From Ophioderma brevispina (taxonomy: Eukaryota; Echinodermata; Ophiuroidea; Amphilepidida; Ophiodermatidae): a stretch of DNA of 64,000 nt. The stretch is taken from positions 1 to 64,000 of the forward strand of contig JAMKCH010035091.1 of the NCBI GenBank assembly GCA_023653785.1. Reading direction: 5' to 3'. The notes beneath the pieces are model-generated. The model did no database searches. It was not told the origin of the DNA and saw only the letters and a list, made by a program, of their open reading frames with translations. The position numbers and the translations under genes were made by a program. The stretch's first letter is position 1. Every line of letters starts with the position of its first letter. Of this stretch, positions 44,569 through 55,310 are shown in pieces.

Positions 44569-46364
44569 CTTTAGATTTTCTCTTATTTTGCCCTCATTAC
44601 ATGATATTACCTGCCAAGTAAACCTGGGCCTCAGGGAAGAACCGAGGCTCAGTTTGTATTTCTCTGACTGATTGTCCCCAGGTTTAAGAAGAAATAAACA
44701 AACAAACAACAAACTAACCAATCAAAGTGCTTTTAGATGCCATAGATAAGCCGAACAGGTAGTGCTTATCCTCTCTTGACTTACTTCATATTGTTTCTAT
44801 AAGCAAGATGCTAGAACTTTTCTCTGCATCAGAATAACAAACCACCAAAATAGCAACCTTAAAAGTGTTATTTGCCCCACAAAGGCAATTTATAGACCTT
44901 CGTACGCCGTAGAATCACATTACCTCTTTTGTTTATAATAGTTTTGGGTCTTAATTGCGTCATGATCCTATTTTCTCAGTAACAAATCACATTGCCAGGC
45001 AAACATTGATGCAATTCCCAGAAGTAGGTACTTGAGAATCAATTGCTCATTTTATAATTTCCTGGGAATGAAGCAATTTCAGATGTGTACCTTTATATGC
45101 GATGAAAACTTGTTTAGCACTTATCAATTTGGCTATGGACATATTCAAGGCCCATTCCCTGGGGAATATGCTTAAAGAAGGCAAACTCTTCAAAAATCCT
45201 GCAAAATGCCCAAATTGCAAATACTAATCTCGCAACGTTGTTCAAATCTGAGCATTACGGTGAAAAATTTGGCATTTTCACCACTAATTTTCGCATATTC
45301 TCTGCATTTTCCCCAGTCTACATTGGGCCTATTCAAGAGCCAATGTCTGTTTTCACAAGAGCCATTTAAATTGTTTCATCATAACTTTTTAAAGTGAATT
45401 AACTGGTACTCTATTTCAAAAAAATACAAACAAAAATGACAATCAGCAGAGGGCCTCCAAGAGAGGGCCAGGGAAGCAACCCCGAAGGGTACTCGGTAAA
45501 CTCCCACTTTGTTTTTGTGGTATGTGTCGCCCGCAAGCTGGTTTTAGGGCCATAAAGTGGGGGTCTCCTGGAGCTAGGTTTTTTCCAAAAATGTTGGAAA
45601 ATAGCTGCAATGACCTCATTTCCAGCTACTTTTTGAGGTGTTTTAAGAAATTTGGTTAATATACTTTGGGACATGAAAGTAGGGTCTCTGGAAATAGTCC
45701 TAAAATTGGGGGTCAATGGAAACATTGAAAGGAGCCTGACAATAAATGGTCTATGGCGGCAACATACCCCTATCTGCATCAACATGTGAGACCTCCAGGG
45801 ATGCAACTGACAGTCTGTCTACCTTGCTTAAAACAACCCCCAATGTGAAGATTGTCACGTCGAGCATGCTATAACACAACTTTTATAGTCCTGTTAATTA
45901 TGATACAACTCTGAATAATTAAATGTTTAATCCTTGAGTTGAAAAGGTGTTATACATTTGTGCAAAGGTGTTTCAAAATATAAAGAATGTCTGAAAATAA
46001 GCTTTCTTAAAGCCACTATCAATGATTTCTCCAAAAGTAAACAAATTACGTCCCGTATTTTTCATCAAATCCTTTTCTTCCACTGTGTATTGGAAGTTAT
46101 TGTACCAAGGACCCCTGTAATGTGGCTGACCAAACTTAACACACCTATTTGTCAAGAAATGATGATTTCTATGCTTTGTTTAATAATAAAAGTTGTAATC
46201 GACCTTTTTCAGGTTCTAGAAAACAGTCTTAATTGGCATCTTCAAGACTGCTTTAAACTGCTTAAGTGTCGCTTTTCACAAAGAAAGTGGTATAAAGTGT
46301 CTGGAAGATGACCGTAACATAGCAAATTTAAGACAAAATGGGCATTTTTGGTCCCCCGCCAACT
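44569..46364. other. No gene; family E-like terminus at 46003
   Basis: TTAAAGCCACTATCAATGAT then TTCTCCAAAAGT at 46008 resembles the right end of family E at 53487, but no partner end was found. Chance frames of 117-131 codons show no domain. Confidence 0.4.
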
Positions 46365-47560
46365 TTGGTGGCAAAGGGGCTATAGAAATTTGCCCTGCGT
46401 CCGTTTGTGCATGTGTGCGTGCGTGTGTCCCAAGCAATATCTTGGATTCTAAAGCAAGTGTGGGGTCCATCTTTTGCATCATAGATGCATCTCAAGTTAG
46501 AACGTTGGCTGGAGGAAAAGTGGGTCAGTGCCAGGTTCAAAGGTCAAAAATGGTCAAAATAGGGTCAAAAATGGATATATTGTTATAAGCCTTGTAAACA
46601 CGAGATTTTTGATCTAAGAAGTATGGGTGTCCATCTTCACACCATAGAGGTCACCCAGGTAGAAGGGGATGGGTAGGAGGTGGGGCATGTGGCATGGGTC
46701 AAAGGTCAAAATGGTAAAAAACATAGGGTCAAATTTGAGTCAAAAATCGGATATATGGTTAAAGCCTTGTAACACACCGTCTCTTTGATCTAAGCAAGTA
46801 CCGGTGTCCATCTTTGCACATAGATTTACCCAATAGAAAAGGTGGATGAGTTCGGAGGTGGGTGATGTGGCATGGGTCAAAGGTCCACTGCGGTCAAAAT
46901 GGGATTAAATTGACTAATAAGCTTTTGCATTGTGGCAGGATGATGAAACTTGGTGGGTGTGGTCACTTCATGTGCCGAAAAATTTGAAAGTCTTGCAAGG
47001 TATGCCGGGTCTTCAATGTCAAATGGAATTAAATTGTCTATAGCCCTTGTACAATATGTGGTATGATGATGAAACTTGTGGGGTGTGGTCAGCATTCAGT
47101 GCCTCAGGAAACTGTTGAAGTGTCATTTCAAGGTAATGCGGTCATTCCAAGGTCAAATCACTAATATGTGGTAGGAGGAGGAAACTTGGTGGTGTGGTCA
47201 ACATTCAGAGTGTCCTAAAAAATTTTGATGGTAATTTCAAGGTCTGTGGGGTCATCCAAGGTCAAATCCCTACACATGGTATATGGTCTTGAAAAACTGA
47301 TGGGTGTATACCATTCCATTGCCAAAAATTTGCAGGTCATTTCACGGTCATGGGGTTATTCAAGTCACTCACTCAACATGTGGTAGGTCATGAAACTTCG
47401 TGGATGTGGCCAACATTTCTTAAACCGAAATTGTGAAGGTCATTTCAAGTCAAGTAGGGTCATCTAAGTTCAAAACACTACAGATAGTTGTATGGTCAAA
47501 GTAGTCAACAATTTGTACCGATCAAATTGCCACTGCTAGGCAGCAGCCTCATGGGTTTTT
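46365..47560 (+). repeat. ggtca-rich satellite-like block
   Basis: Begins GGTGGCAAAGGGGCTATAGA, with early units of about 180 bp (GGTCAAAGGTCAAAATGGT, GTGGCATGGGTCAAAGG) and later units of about 100-120 bp (GATGAAACTTGGTGGGTGTGG, then AAGGTCATTTCAAGGTCA...GGGGTCAT). The unit structure is regular but base identity is low. Many GGTCA half sites occur, mostly not in perfect DR1 form. Confidence 0.7.
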
Positions 47561-48144
47561 GAGAACCACTTATTTCAATCACAATTCTCCGTGACCTTAA
47601 AATTATATTCCCTCCATTTACTATCGACGGAAATTTTTGTAAAACCTTTGTGGTCGAGGAGACCGCCTGTGAATTTTGGATGACTGATGTGGCTTTAAAA
47701 TTGATACTCCGTTCTTTTCTTTTTTTTGAGTGTTCCTTCGGAGATGTCTTTGGTTGACTTGGACGAGTAAGTAGTATGCATCAAATCTCAGGTTGAGATC
47801 AGGGGGGGTTAGATTTCACTCTAAGTGAGTCAGACCAATTAATTACAGGCGGCTCAATTGGCAAGTGAGGGGCTGTTGCAGATAAGTGAAATGTTTAATA
47901 CGTGACTTAATTATGCGTGATTTATTTCTTCCTTTTTGCCCCGGTTATCAGATGTTCTAGTTTAAAGGTGATGGAAACACTACTAATAGGGGATTGCCTC
48001 AGAGAGAATGATGCAAAAGTGGTGATGTGACGTTTTTGGATGAGACTTGGTGATCTCACAATATCAGGAATTTTGTGCATTGTAATCTTGAGGTGAAAGG
48101 GCAGTGCTTTTTTCGGAATCTTTTGAATTGCAAATAATTGACAC
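47561..48144. other. No feature recognised
   Basis: No exon or RNA gene supported. Confidence 0.35.
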
Positions 48145-48396
48145 TTCAGATCAGGGGGTTAGGACACGACCTGCTTGATTTGGGATTGGAGATTTCAAAA
48201 AGTAATTTGGGGAACGGCTACGTGCATTTTACTATGGCAATCTCTGGTCTCGGGTTAGATTACAAAATCTCCTCTTAAACCTTAGTCAAACATCTTAGTA
48301 ATGTCATGATAATTTGGGAATAAATATTGACTTCAAAATCGTCAGGGTTGTTGGATTAACCTCGCCGCCAAACATAGTGTAATTTCCAATAACGGT
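48145..48396 (-). repeat. Repeat K, copy 1 (reverse orientation)
   Basis: Its reverse complement aligns with 60961-61197 and 61511-61760: ATTGGAAATTACACTATGTT, GGTTAATCCAACAACCCTGA, TTTTGAAGTCAATATTTATT, CCAAATTATCATGACATTAC, GGTTTAAGAG, AAATCAAGCAGGTCG. About 250 bp, no terminal repeat identified. Confidence 0.65.
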
Positions 48397-49172
48397 CATT
48401 TAGTTTAAATATAGTGACTAGGCCAGTCTTAGCAAGTCTGTGGTGACCCTTCGATAGGAGTAAGAGCGCTCTCTACCGTTAGTTTTTGAAAAGACTAGCA
48501 CTGGGTTTTATGCAGGATGTGATGCCATTTGAATTTCCTCCCCCAGTTCAGAAATTGGGGGAAACATTTTAGTTGTATTTTGTGCTGGTTATTTGCAGTG
48601 TGGTGAGGATTTTAAAGTATTCGTTCATACTTTACTGCATCAGTGTTGCGGGAGTGGCTGAACTGCAGTCGATCCAAAAATAAAACAATGGACCATCCAG
48701 GTTGGGGGTGGGGGTTCTAAATTCTGTACCATGGGGGATGATCAATGTGTGAAAGCGGAAATCCTAAAGGTGGGGTCCAGGAGCGAAGCATTGGAGGAGA
48801 TCCAGAGGTTTAGAGCGCCAAGGAAGTAGTTCCTGGTTTGCCATCTTAGAAGCTAAATAATGTGTGTTCACAGCACAAATTTCACAATCCCTGTCTTTCT
48901 CGGGCCTTTCTCCCTCTTCCCTCTTCCTTTTTTCTTATTTTTTTCTCTTCTCCCTCACTTTTCTCTTTTCCCGCTTTCTTTGCTTCACAAATTAGGATTG
49001 CTCACTCAATGGGAAGCTTTATCCAGAAAAATTATTTTTTCTTGAACTGGTTATATTTATTAGTAAATATCAAAAGTACCCCGGTAATGACAATCTAGAA
49101 CATTTCAATGCTGTCACCCAGATAGCCACCAACACAGGAAAGAGATGATAATCATGTACCTGTGGGTGTCAG
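48397..49172. other. Non-coding; pyrimidine-rich 48890-48985
   Basis: A C/T-rich tract (TTTCTCCCTCTTCCCTCTTCC and on) at 48890-48985 sits about 190 bp upstream of the terminal exon candidate. No exon supported within it. Confidence 0.4.
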
Positions 49173-49366
49173 GAACGTTTCCAGGTTACGGAACAAACTC
49201 TTGTGCTGTTGATGTTAGGTTTAAGGAAGGTTGGACATCGCTGATTGAGGGGGAACAAACAGATGAATGTCCAAGTGTGATGACGAACGATATGAATGAG
49301 ATCATCTTCTTCAAATGCAAAGCCCAGGGTTTCAGGGGTCACTTTAAGTACAATCTGTCCTTATGA
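49173..49366 (+). CDS. Candidate 3'-terminal exon of an unknown secreted-type protein
   Basis: An acceptor GGGTGTCAG precedes an open frame of about 63 codons ending in TGA. It encodes GTFPGYGTNSCAVDVRFKEG, then WTSLIEGEQTDECPSVMTND, MNEIIFFKCKAQGFRGHFKY and NLSL. Three cysteines and balanced amino-acid use look more protein-like than other frames here. The C-x15-C spacing and the GF-GHF text are loosely reminiscent of galactose-binding F5/8 or fucolectin domains, but I cannot assign a family. A canonical AATAAA lies about 545 bp downstream. The rest of the gene would lie upstream and is not seen. Confidence 0.35.
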
Positions 49367-49910
49367 TATTTCAGCTTGACAAGGTGTTACTTTTGATATA
49401 ATACATATGTTTCACAAAGGTTTCCTACTAAAATACACCAGAAATGACAATTTTTAGAACTTTGCTTTCAAGAAAGAAAATGCCTTTTGAGGGCAAACAA
49501 TCTCATCACTTGATCAGCAAAAACTGTGGTGTTAAAACTTGCTATTGTTGCCTTTGTTGTTTTTTTCATGTCAATTATTTCACTTTGATTACAAAGAAGT
49601 CCATCAAAGTGCTGTCTTAAGCTATTTGGATTATGTTTTGAAACCATAGACCAGTGTTAATCAGCTTTAATTAACACCGCCAATTAACACTGTCAAGCTT
49701 AACATCGGTTTAGTGTTGCATATTTAACAGAGTTTTCTGATGTTGTTGTGGGTGGTGGTCAAATATTTCGGAAATCATCCAGGTAAATGTCAAGTATTCT
49801 TGTATTTTGTAGATTTAGTGACAGATTAGTTATTAGTAATGTACTTGAATTTTTGTTGTTTAGGATTTAGACACCATTTTCCATCCATTTGCGGTGTTCT
49901 ACAAAAACAC

Positions 49911-49916
49911 AATAAA
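49911..49916 (+). promoter_or_regulatory. Possible poly(A) signal AATAAA
   Basis: A canonical hexamer downstream of the terminal exon candidate at 49173-49366, with no other exon candidate between. AATAAA is common by chance in AT-rich DNA. Confidence 0.3.
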
Positions 49917-50319
49917 TTTTACTGGACATTTGTAACATAGTGACAATTGTATGGAGTAGGGTCTATGCGGTGGTAAGAGATAGTGTAAAATATATGCATA
50001 GAGCTAAACATATTTATCCGTATAAGTACATTGAGGGTCTGTGTTGTTAGAGATTGAATGGTGTTTTAGCAGTGGGTAATCAGCTTTCTTTTTCAGGGGG
50101 AAAAGGGGGGGCACATGGGGGCACATATTGTTCAAGGGGCGGAAAGCCATATATTATATTGTTAGTTTCAGTATAGTCTAGGTCTGTTTGTTTGCACTGT
50201 AATTGGCGCGTGTGCAGATATTCACTAAATTTTTTCGGGGGGAAAGGGGGAAAGATTCCCCACAAGGGGGAAGTTACCCCCTGGCCCCCGGTTATGCCAC
50301 TGGTTTATGGCAGAGAGCT
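49917..50319. other. Non-coding; G-run block ending in a GTTATGCCACTGG word
   Basis: 50095-50300 has several G runs and ends GGTTATGCCACTGG, the inverse of the word at 41057. Probably the edge of an unidentified element immediately before the duplicated block. Confidence 0.4.
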
Positions 50320-50961
50320 TAAGTACCATTTTTTGTCCTACTTGCCTAATTTACACGGTAGTTATGTTCTTTTGAAAACTGTCTCATTGATGAGATTTTT
50401 CAGGGCAGTCACTGATCAATATTTCCAAATTAATTCAGGACATCTCATTTTGTGGGCTAAAAGCCATTTAGTTGGTTCTGTCAAGTCGTCTTCTAACTTT
50501 GATCAGATCAACATGTATGGGGGAAAAAGATGGAAGGGTGCATCTTTTTGTATTTAAATTAAAATTACAGATTTTTTTTTTTTTAAATTTTAGTCAAATT
50601 TCCCCTAATACAAGCTGATGAGAGATGTATGATATAGCAATGAACAGTGTCCGATTGAACTGATCATTGACACCAAAGAGACAGTGTTAGTTGGATTAGA
50701 CATTAGCACAGTAACCTGTCACGTTAGCAACCAGAAAGGTGTTCACGTTTCACAAAAAGGGAGGTTAAATGAAGAAAGTATTTTGAGAGTAATGAAAATG
50801 GTAAGGATGACTTTTCAAGGCCTTGACATCTGAATAGGGCAAGGGTTTCTGCAATTGTGTGTGACTTGTCTTGTTTTAAGTCTGCTTAAATAACAAAAGG
50901 AAATTAAAAGGAAAAACTAAAAGAGAGCCTGATCCAGAGTATTCTGCCTTTTGTGCAGGAG

Positions 50962-51256
50962 GGTCCCAGTCAGGGAGTATCCAGTGGGGGGAGGGGTAGT
51001 TGGGGAGGGGGTGCAAACGTTCACCTGATAAGAACTTGGGGCCCCCAAAATTGAACTGACCTTTTGGACAGTTTGTCTATGGGGGAGCCCGAAGAAAAAA
51101 ATTAGATCTTATCTCCACACCTCGTCCCGTACTTCCCACCTCTTTCTCTTTTCTACACGGTTCCCCTCAGAAAAGGTGGCCCGGCCCCCCTTCTGCCACC
51201 CCCCCCCCCCTCCACCATTTGCAAAGGTCTGGTTACCACTTACTTGGTCCCAGTCA
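50962..51256. mobile_element. 273-bp insertion with 11-bp target duplication
   Basis: GGTCCCAGTCA occurs at 50962-50972 and 51246-51256, and everything between is absent from the sister copy at 54.13 kb, which reads straight through. The insert is G-rich at its start and C-rich at its end (GCCACCCCCCCCCCCC), with no coding frame. An 11-bp duplication fits target-primed retrotransposition of a short element, though there is no A-tail. Confidence 0.75.
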
Positions 51257-51475
51257 AGTCCGGCAGGGCCACTTGCCAGTTATGTAATCAGGTACTAAAT
51301 TCTCAGTTTGATTTTTTGTTATAAAGAAGCTATAGTTTAGCTATTGTTTTTTAAAGGATGGATTCGGCTCTCCACATGGTTCATTTGGGACTCGTGGGTT
51401 TGGCAAATGACCATGAGAATATCCCAGAGGGGTGTTAAGCTGTCAGTCCCAAGTACACAAAGAAGTCATACCTTT
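51241..51475 (+). mobile_element. SINE-like repeat S2, copy 2
   Basis: Within the duplication: CAGTCAAGTCCGG (B-box-like), CACTTGCCAG, AATCAGGTACTAAATTCTCA, GTTTGATTT, CACATGGTTCATTTGG, GAATATCCCAGAGGGGTGTT, AAGCTGTCAGTCCCAAGTAC. See also 19886 and 54125. Confidence 0.55.
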
Positions 51476-52549
51476 ACAGTGTGAGTCAACAAAAACCTAC
51501 ATTTAGAATAAAATAATTAAAATATTAAGAATTGTTTTTGCTCAAATATGTGCTATGGTTTTATAAAGAAGGATAACCCGCTTTCAGAAAACGTTTATGT
51601 GGCGTCATTTGGAATTGGAGGAGAAGTTATGCCATTTTGCTGAGAGTGACTGAAAAATCCTGTTTGGGGTGGTGGGGGGGTGGGTTGGGTGGAGCCGATT
51701 TGAGCCAAACACAGATGCATCGTTTACATAGAGTAACAAGTTCTCAGCTTGATTTGAGTAAAAACATTTAACACTAAATTATTGTTAAACATAGAAGGTG
51801 GGAGGAAATAATTGAAGGATTATAGAAATAATATCCCGGAGATTACAACAAATGCTAGTAAAAAAATTTCAATTCCCAAATAAGAACGTCAGATAGCCGG
51901 TGTAAGACCCGTTTTTATTTGGTTCAGCAGATTTCATGGTTTTTTAAAACCAACACGAAACCTGGGACAAAATTAAACCATAGAAGTTTTTGTATTTCCT
52001 TGCAAAACATTGCGATATTGAATTTTAAGTTTGAATTCTAATTTATTTACAGAAAACTTCTGCTTTCTTTTCCTCCAATTTATGGACCCTTAGTGTACTG
52101 TATTTGTGCAATAATTCCCTTAGAGAATGTAACCAAATATCTCTGATTTTCACTAACTGACTCTTTATGATTGAAAGCCATGGTAATTAATTTTTTTTTT
52201 AAATTTACTTATAATTTCTGTGTACACATAGACCGTTTTATTCAAACCTGATATGTTTTTGTCGAAAGAAATCGATACCATCTGAAATTGCAAGTGTCAA
52301 TTGGCTTTTCGATAAGTGTTAGGTATACGTCGTTGTTTAGTCTCTCGCATTGTATGGCTAAAATCGGCCAACTGAATTTTTAGGTCTCTCCGCAAAATTG
52401 ACATAGTTTCTGAACCCAAGTCCAAAAGACACCAATAAAATCTTCTTATAGCCTGTTTATCTGTGTACACAACCACAGCAAAATATTGAAGGCGAAAATG
52501 TTTTAAGCTTTGAAAAAATCTTTCCTTAATGTAGGGTTTTTAATGACTC
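51476..52549. other. No feature recognised
   Basis: A G-rich patch at 51665-51700. Otherwise AT-rich without gene support. Confidence 0.4.
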
Positions 52550-52700
52550 ACACTGTATATAATAATAATAATATACACATTTTGTATGTGCCTTTTTCCA
52601 AGGATTCACAGCGCAAGCCTATTAATTATTACGCTGCCATCATGAAATCGTCACAACCATTTTCGCTTCATCTAGGCCGGCAGCTGGCGAAGCGTCACAT
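52550..52700 (-). mobile_element. SINE S1, 3' fragment
   Basis: Reverse complement reads GCCGGCCTAGATGAAGCGAA, AATGGTTGTGACGATTTCAT, GATGGCAGCGTAATAATTAA, TAGGCTTGCGCTGTGA, AAGGCACATACAAAATG and a TATTATTATTATTATA tail, matching 31760-31890. The tRNA-like head is missing (5' truncation). Confidence 0.65.
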
Positions 52701-53156
52701 CCCTAGCAGCACTTATGAGTGTTCATTATTTACGCCAGGGGGGTGATGGAGGATTTCCGTCTTTGTTAACGCTGTTTTTTCAAGTCCCCCCTATCTCAAG
52801 TTGCTCAAATTTCATGCCCCCCCCTGACTAGTAGAAAAAAATTTCATGTCCCCCCCTCGAATATTTTTCATTATACACTTCAGAAATTGGTTAATATCCC
52901 AGACATCCTCTTTTGAAGGCAGCGAGAGTGATTGCTTCCCTTCATCATCGTCAGCCTTTTTTGTCTGTCTCACTGTGGACGAAACCTCACATGTTTTCCA
53001 TGTTGGATTCGGCCTATACCCTTCCACGCTGGCCTATTTCGGGTTGGAAGGGCCCCTGGACATAGAGTGATTAGTGCAGGTAACAGACCCGGGATGGTTC
53101 CCCTACTCTTTTCGATGAGATCTGCAACTTTTTTACGTGTTCGGAAATGACCCGAT
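52701..53156. other. No gene; repeated AAATTTCATG plus C-run
   Basis: AAATTTCATGCCCCCCCC and AAATTTCATGTCCCCCCC lie about 40 bp apart at 52807 and 52839. Overlapping frames to the right show no domain. Confidence 0.4.
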
Positions 53157-53487
53157 TTAAGTCTATAAAATTTTCATCTTGATAGAATGGCTTTCACCCC
53201 AAAAGTGTGATTTGCTAATTCAGAAAATTGAAAAAATCATCAAAAATCAGATTTTTGCATATCTGTACCCAGTATAGGTATCCCAAGATACCCTACAAGT
53301 GCTAAGACTGAAAGCAACTTAATAAGGAAAAAAAACAGATATTTTAGTCATTACTGTCCGTACGGACAATTTTTAAGTTAAAAAAGTAACTTGTGTTAGT
53401 TCTATACACTTATTCTTCACTTTAAAAGCTATTTTTGCACATTTGAATTGTGACACTTTTGGATGAATCACTGATAGTGCCTTTAAG
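53157..53487 (+). mobile_element. TTAA MITE family E
   Basis: Left end TTAAGTCTATAAAATTTTCA; right end inverted TTAAAGGCACTATCAGTGAT. Matching subterminal words are CACCCCAAAAGTGTGA and, inverted, CATCCAAAAGTGTCA. A perfect 14-bp palindrome TGTCCGTACGGACA lies at 53355-53368. About 331 bp. Its right TTAA is also the first base group of duplication copy 2. Solo left end at 2917 and a possible solo end near 46003. Confidence 0.6.
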
Positions 53488-54335
53488 TACCATTTTTTGT
53501 CCATACTTGCCTAATTTACACTGTAGTTATGTTTGGCAAATTGTTTCATCAGTTGATTGTTTTCCAGTGCAGTCACTGATCCAATATTTTAAAATTAATC
53601 CTGACATCTACTTTTGATGGGCTAAAAGCCGTTAAATTGGTCTGTCAAGTCGTCTAACTTTATCAGATACTAACAGGTATGGGAAAAAAGATAGGAAGTG
53701 GTCATCTTTTTGTATTTAAATTGCAATTACAGAACAGTGACCTTAAACTTTTTAGTCAAATTTCCCCCAACTAACAAGTCTGATGAGAGATGACTGATCA
53801 TAAGCAATGAACAGTGTCCAAATGAACTGATCATTGACACCAAAAGAGACAGTGCAAGTTATACACACATATAGACATAGCACAGTACACCTATCACGTT
53901 AGCAACAGAGAGGTGTTCACTTTTCACCAAAAGGAGGTAAATGAAGAGATTATTTTGAATAACGAATATGATAGAGGACTGTTTTCGAGGCTTGACATCT
54001 GAAATAGGCAAGGATTCTGCAATTGTGTTGAACCTTGCAGTTGTTTAAACTGACAAGGAGATTAAAAAGAAAAATTGTTAAGAGAGCATGATCCACTGTT
54101 TAGGATATTCGGCCTTTTGTGCAGGAGGGTCCAAGTTCAAGTCCTGGCAGGGCAACTTGCCAGTATTTAATCAGGTACTAAATTCTCAGTTTGATTTGTA
54201 CAAGAACTATTTTTAAAGCTGGAATTCTGCTCTCCACATGGTTCATTTGGACTTGGGTTTGGGCAAATGAACCATGAGAATATCCCAGAGGGGTGTTAAG
54301 CTGTCAGTCCCATGTACACAAAGAATCACACCTCT
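53484..54335 (+). repeat. Direct duplication, copy 2
   Basis: Shorter sister of 50320-51475 without the 273-bp insertion and with many small indels, so the duplication is not recent. Its start coincides with the TTAA of family E. Confidence 0.85.
54125..54335 (+). mobile_element. SINE-like repeat S2, copy 3
   Basis: The most complete copy: AAGTTCAAGTCCTGG (B-box-like), CAACTTGCCAGTATTTAATC, AGGTACTAAATTCTCAGTTT, GAACCATGAGAATATCCCAG, AGGGGTGTTAAGCTGTCAGT, CCCATGTACACAAAG. There is no insertion here at the point where copy 2 is interrupted. Confidence 0.6.
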
Positions 54336-54926
54336 TGCAGCCAATTTTGATAAGAGTAGGGTGTAAACCCCTGGCTGTTCCAAGCAATCATGGAAACCTG
54401 GGCTGCATTGGAAAGCAGTGTCTGAACTCTGAATGATCTATTACCAGGCTTAAATAAGGCATTTATAAAATAACAAATAAATAAATGCAAATACTGATAG
54501 ATAATCCAACTAGTTAAATTCTGGCTGTGCCAATCTATCCTGGAGTTAATATAGACTGCAATGGAATACCGTATTGTTCCTAATAAACGTCCCGGGGGCG
54601 GTGCATTTTTCAAAAGGGAGGGCGTTTATTACAGTCAAAAATCCTGCAAAAATCACCTTACACACACTTATTTTCGCTGATTACCAATAATACAAACGAA
54701 CGAGCAGGGGGCGCTATTTTCGCACCTCCCGAGGTCAGAGTTCCATACTAATTAAACTATTACAACTGTGCACAACAGCGATTATGATACGGATTACGAC
54801 AGTCCCGGCCATTAAATCATGTGATTTAGGTAAGCTTAATTCATTTTCTTAAATTAGTAGTAAATCCAAAGTTTTAAATCCGGTTTTGTCTCCATAAGCG
54901 GGGGTGGCCGGATTCACCTCACACTA

Positions 54927-55310
54927 GCAGCAACCGCCCTTACTCCTTCCTTCCACTTCACCCGATTCAATGCATTCTCCATCCTCAACCCAACCCCCCT
55001 ACTCCTCCACTTGCTTCTTCCATGTCTTCTTTGGGCATTCCCTCCTCCTCGAACCTCCCACCTCGAACTCAAAGGCCCTTCTTAAGGCATGCTTGTCATC
55101 CTTTCTCAGCACATGCCCGTCATCCTTTCTCAGCACATGCCCGTCATCCTTTCTCAGCACATGCCCATATCAACGTACACTATTCACCTTCACCAACCGG
55201 TCCATCGCCTCTTCCAAACCCAACTTCCGCATCAAGTCCTCAGTCTTCATCCTATCCATCAACTTCACCCCACACATCGCTCTTATCATTGTTTTATCCA
55301 AAAATCATAG
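54927..55310 (-). pseudogene. Non-LTR RT C-terminal fragment, copy 1
   Basis: The minus strand reads MCGVKLMDRMKTEDLMRKLG, then a premature stop where a Trp is usual (VR*YGHVLRKDD), then RAFEFEVGG and CPKKTWKKQVEE with a further stop. The YGHVLR-DD and RG-PKKTW text is a familiar end of invertebrate RTE- or ingi-like reverse transcriptases. A 24-bp piece encoding GHVLRKDD is triplicated at 55090-55165 (plus strand). At least two stops make it non-functional. Confidence 0.7.
55094..55165. repeat. Triplicated 24-bp unit in copy 1
   Basis: ATCCTTTCTCAGCACATGCC with four more bases occurs three times in tandem. The sister copy at 55555-55580 has it once, so it expanded after or during duplication. 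Confidence 0.9.

Larger units (their letters stand above)
50320..51475 (+). repeat. Direct duplication, copy 1
   Basis: Aligns in order with 53484-54335: TTAAGTACCATTTTTTGTCC, GCAGTCACTGATC, GGGCTAAAAGCC, TCTGTCAAGTCGTC, GAACTGATCATTGACACCAA, CAGTCCCA(A/T)GTACACAAAGA. The two copies are about 3.1 kb apart. This copy is longer because of a 273-bp insertion (50973-51245). Non-coding; its right part is SINE S2. Confidence 0.85.

Noticed and set aside
45411..45806. 131-codon minus-strand frame
   Set aside because: Pro/Ser-rich with no domain, no splice-site support and repeat-like composition.
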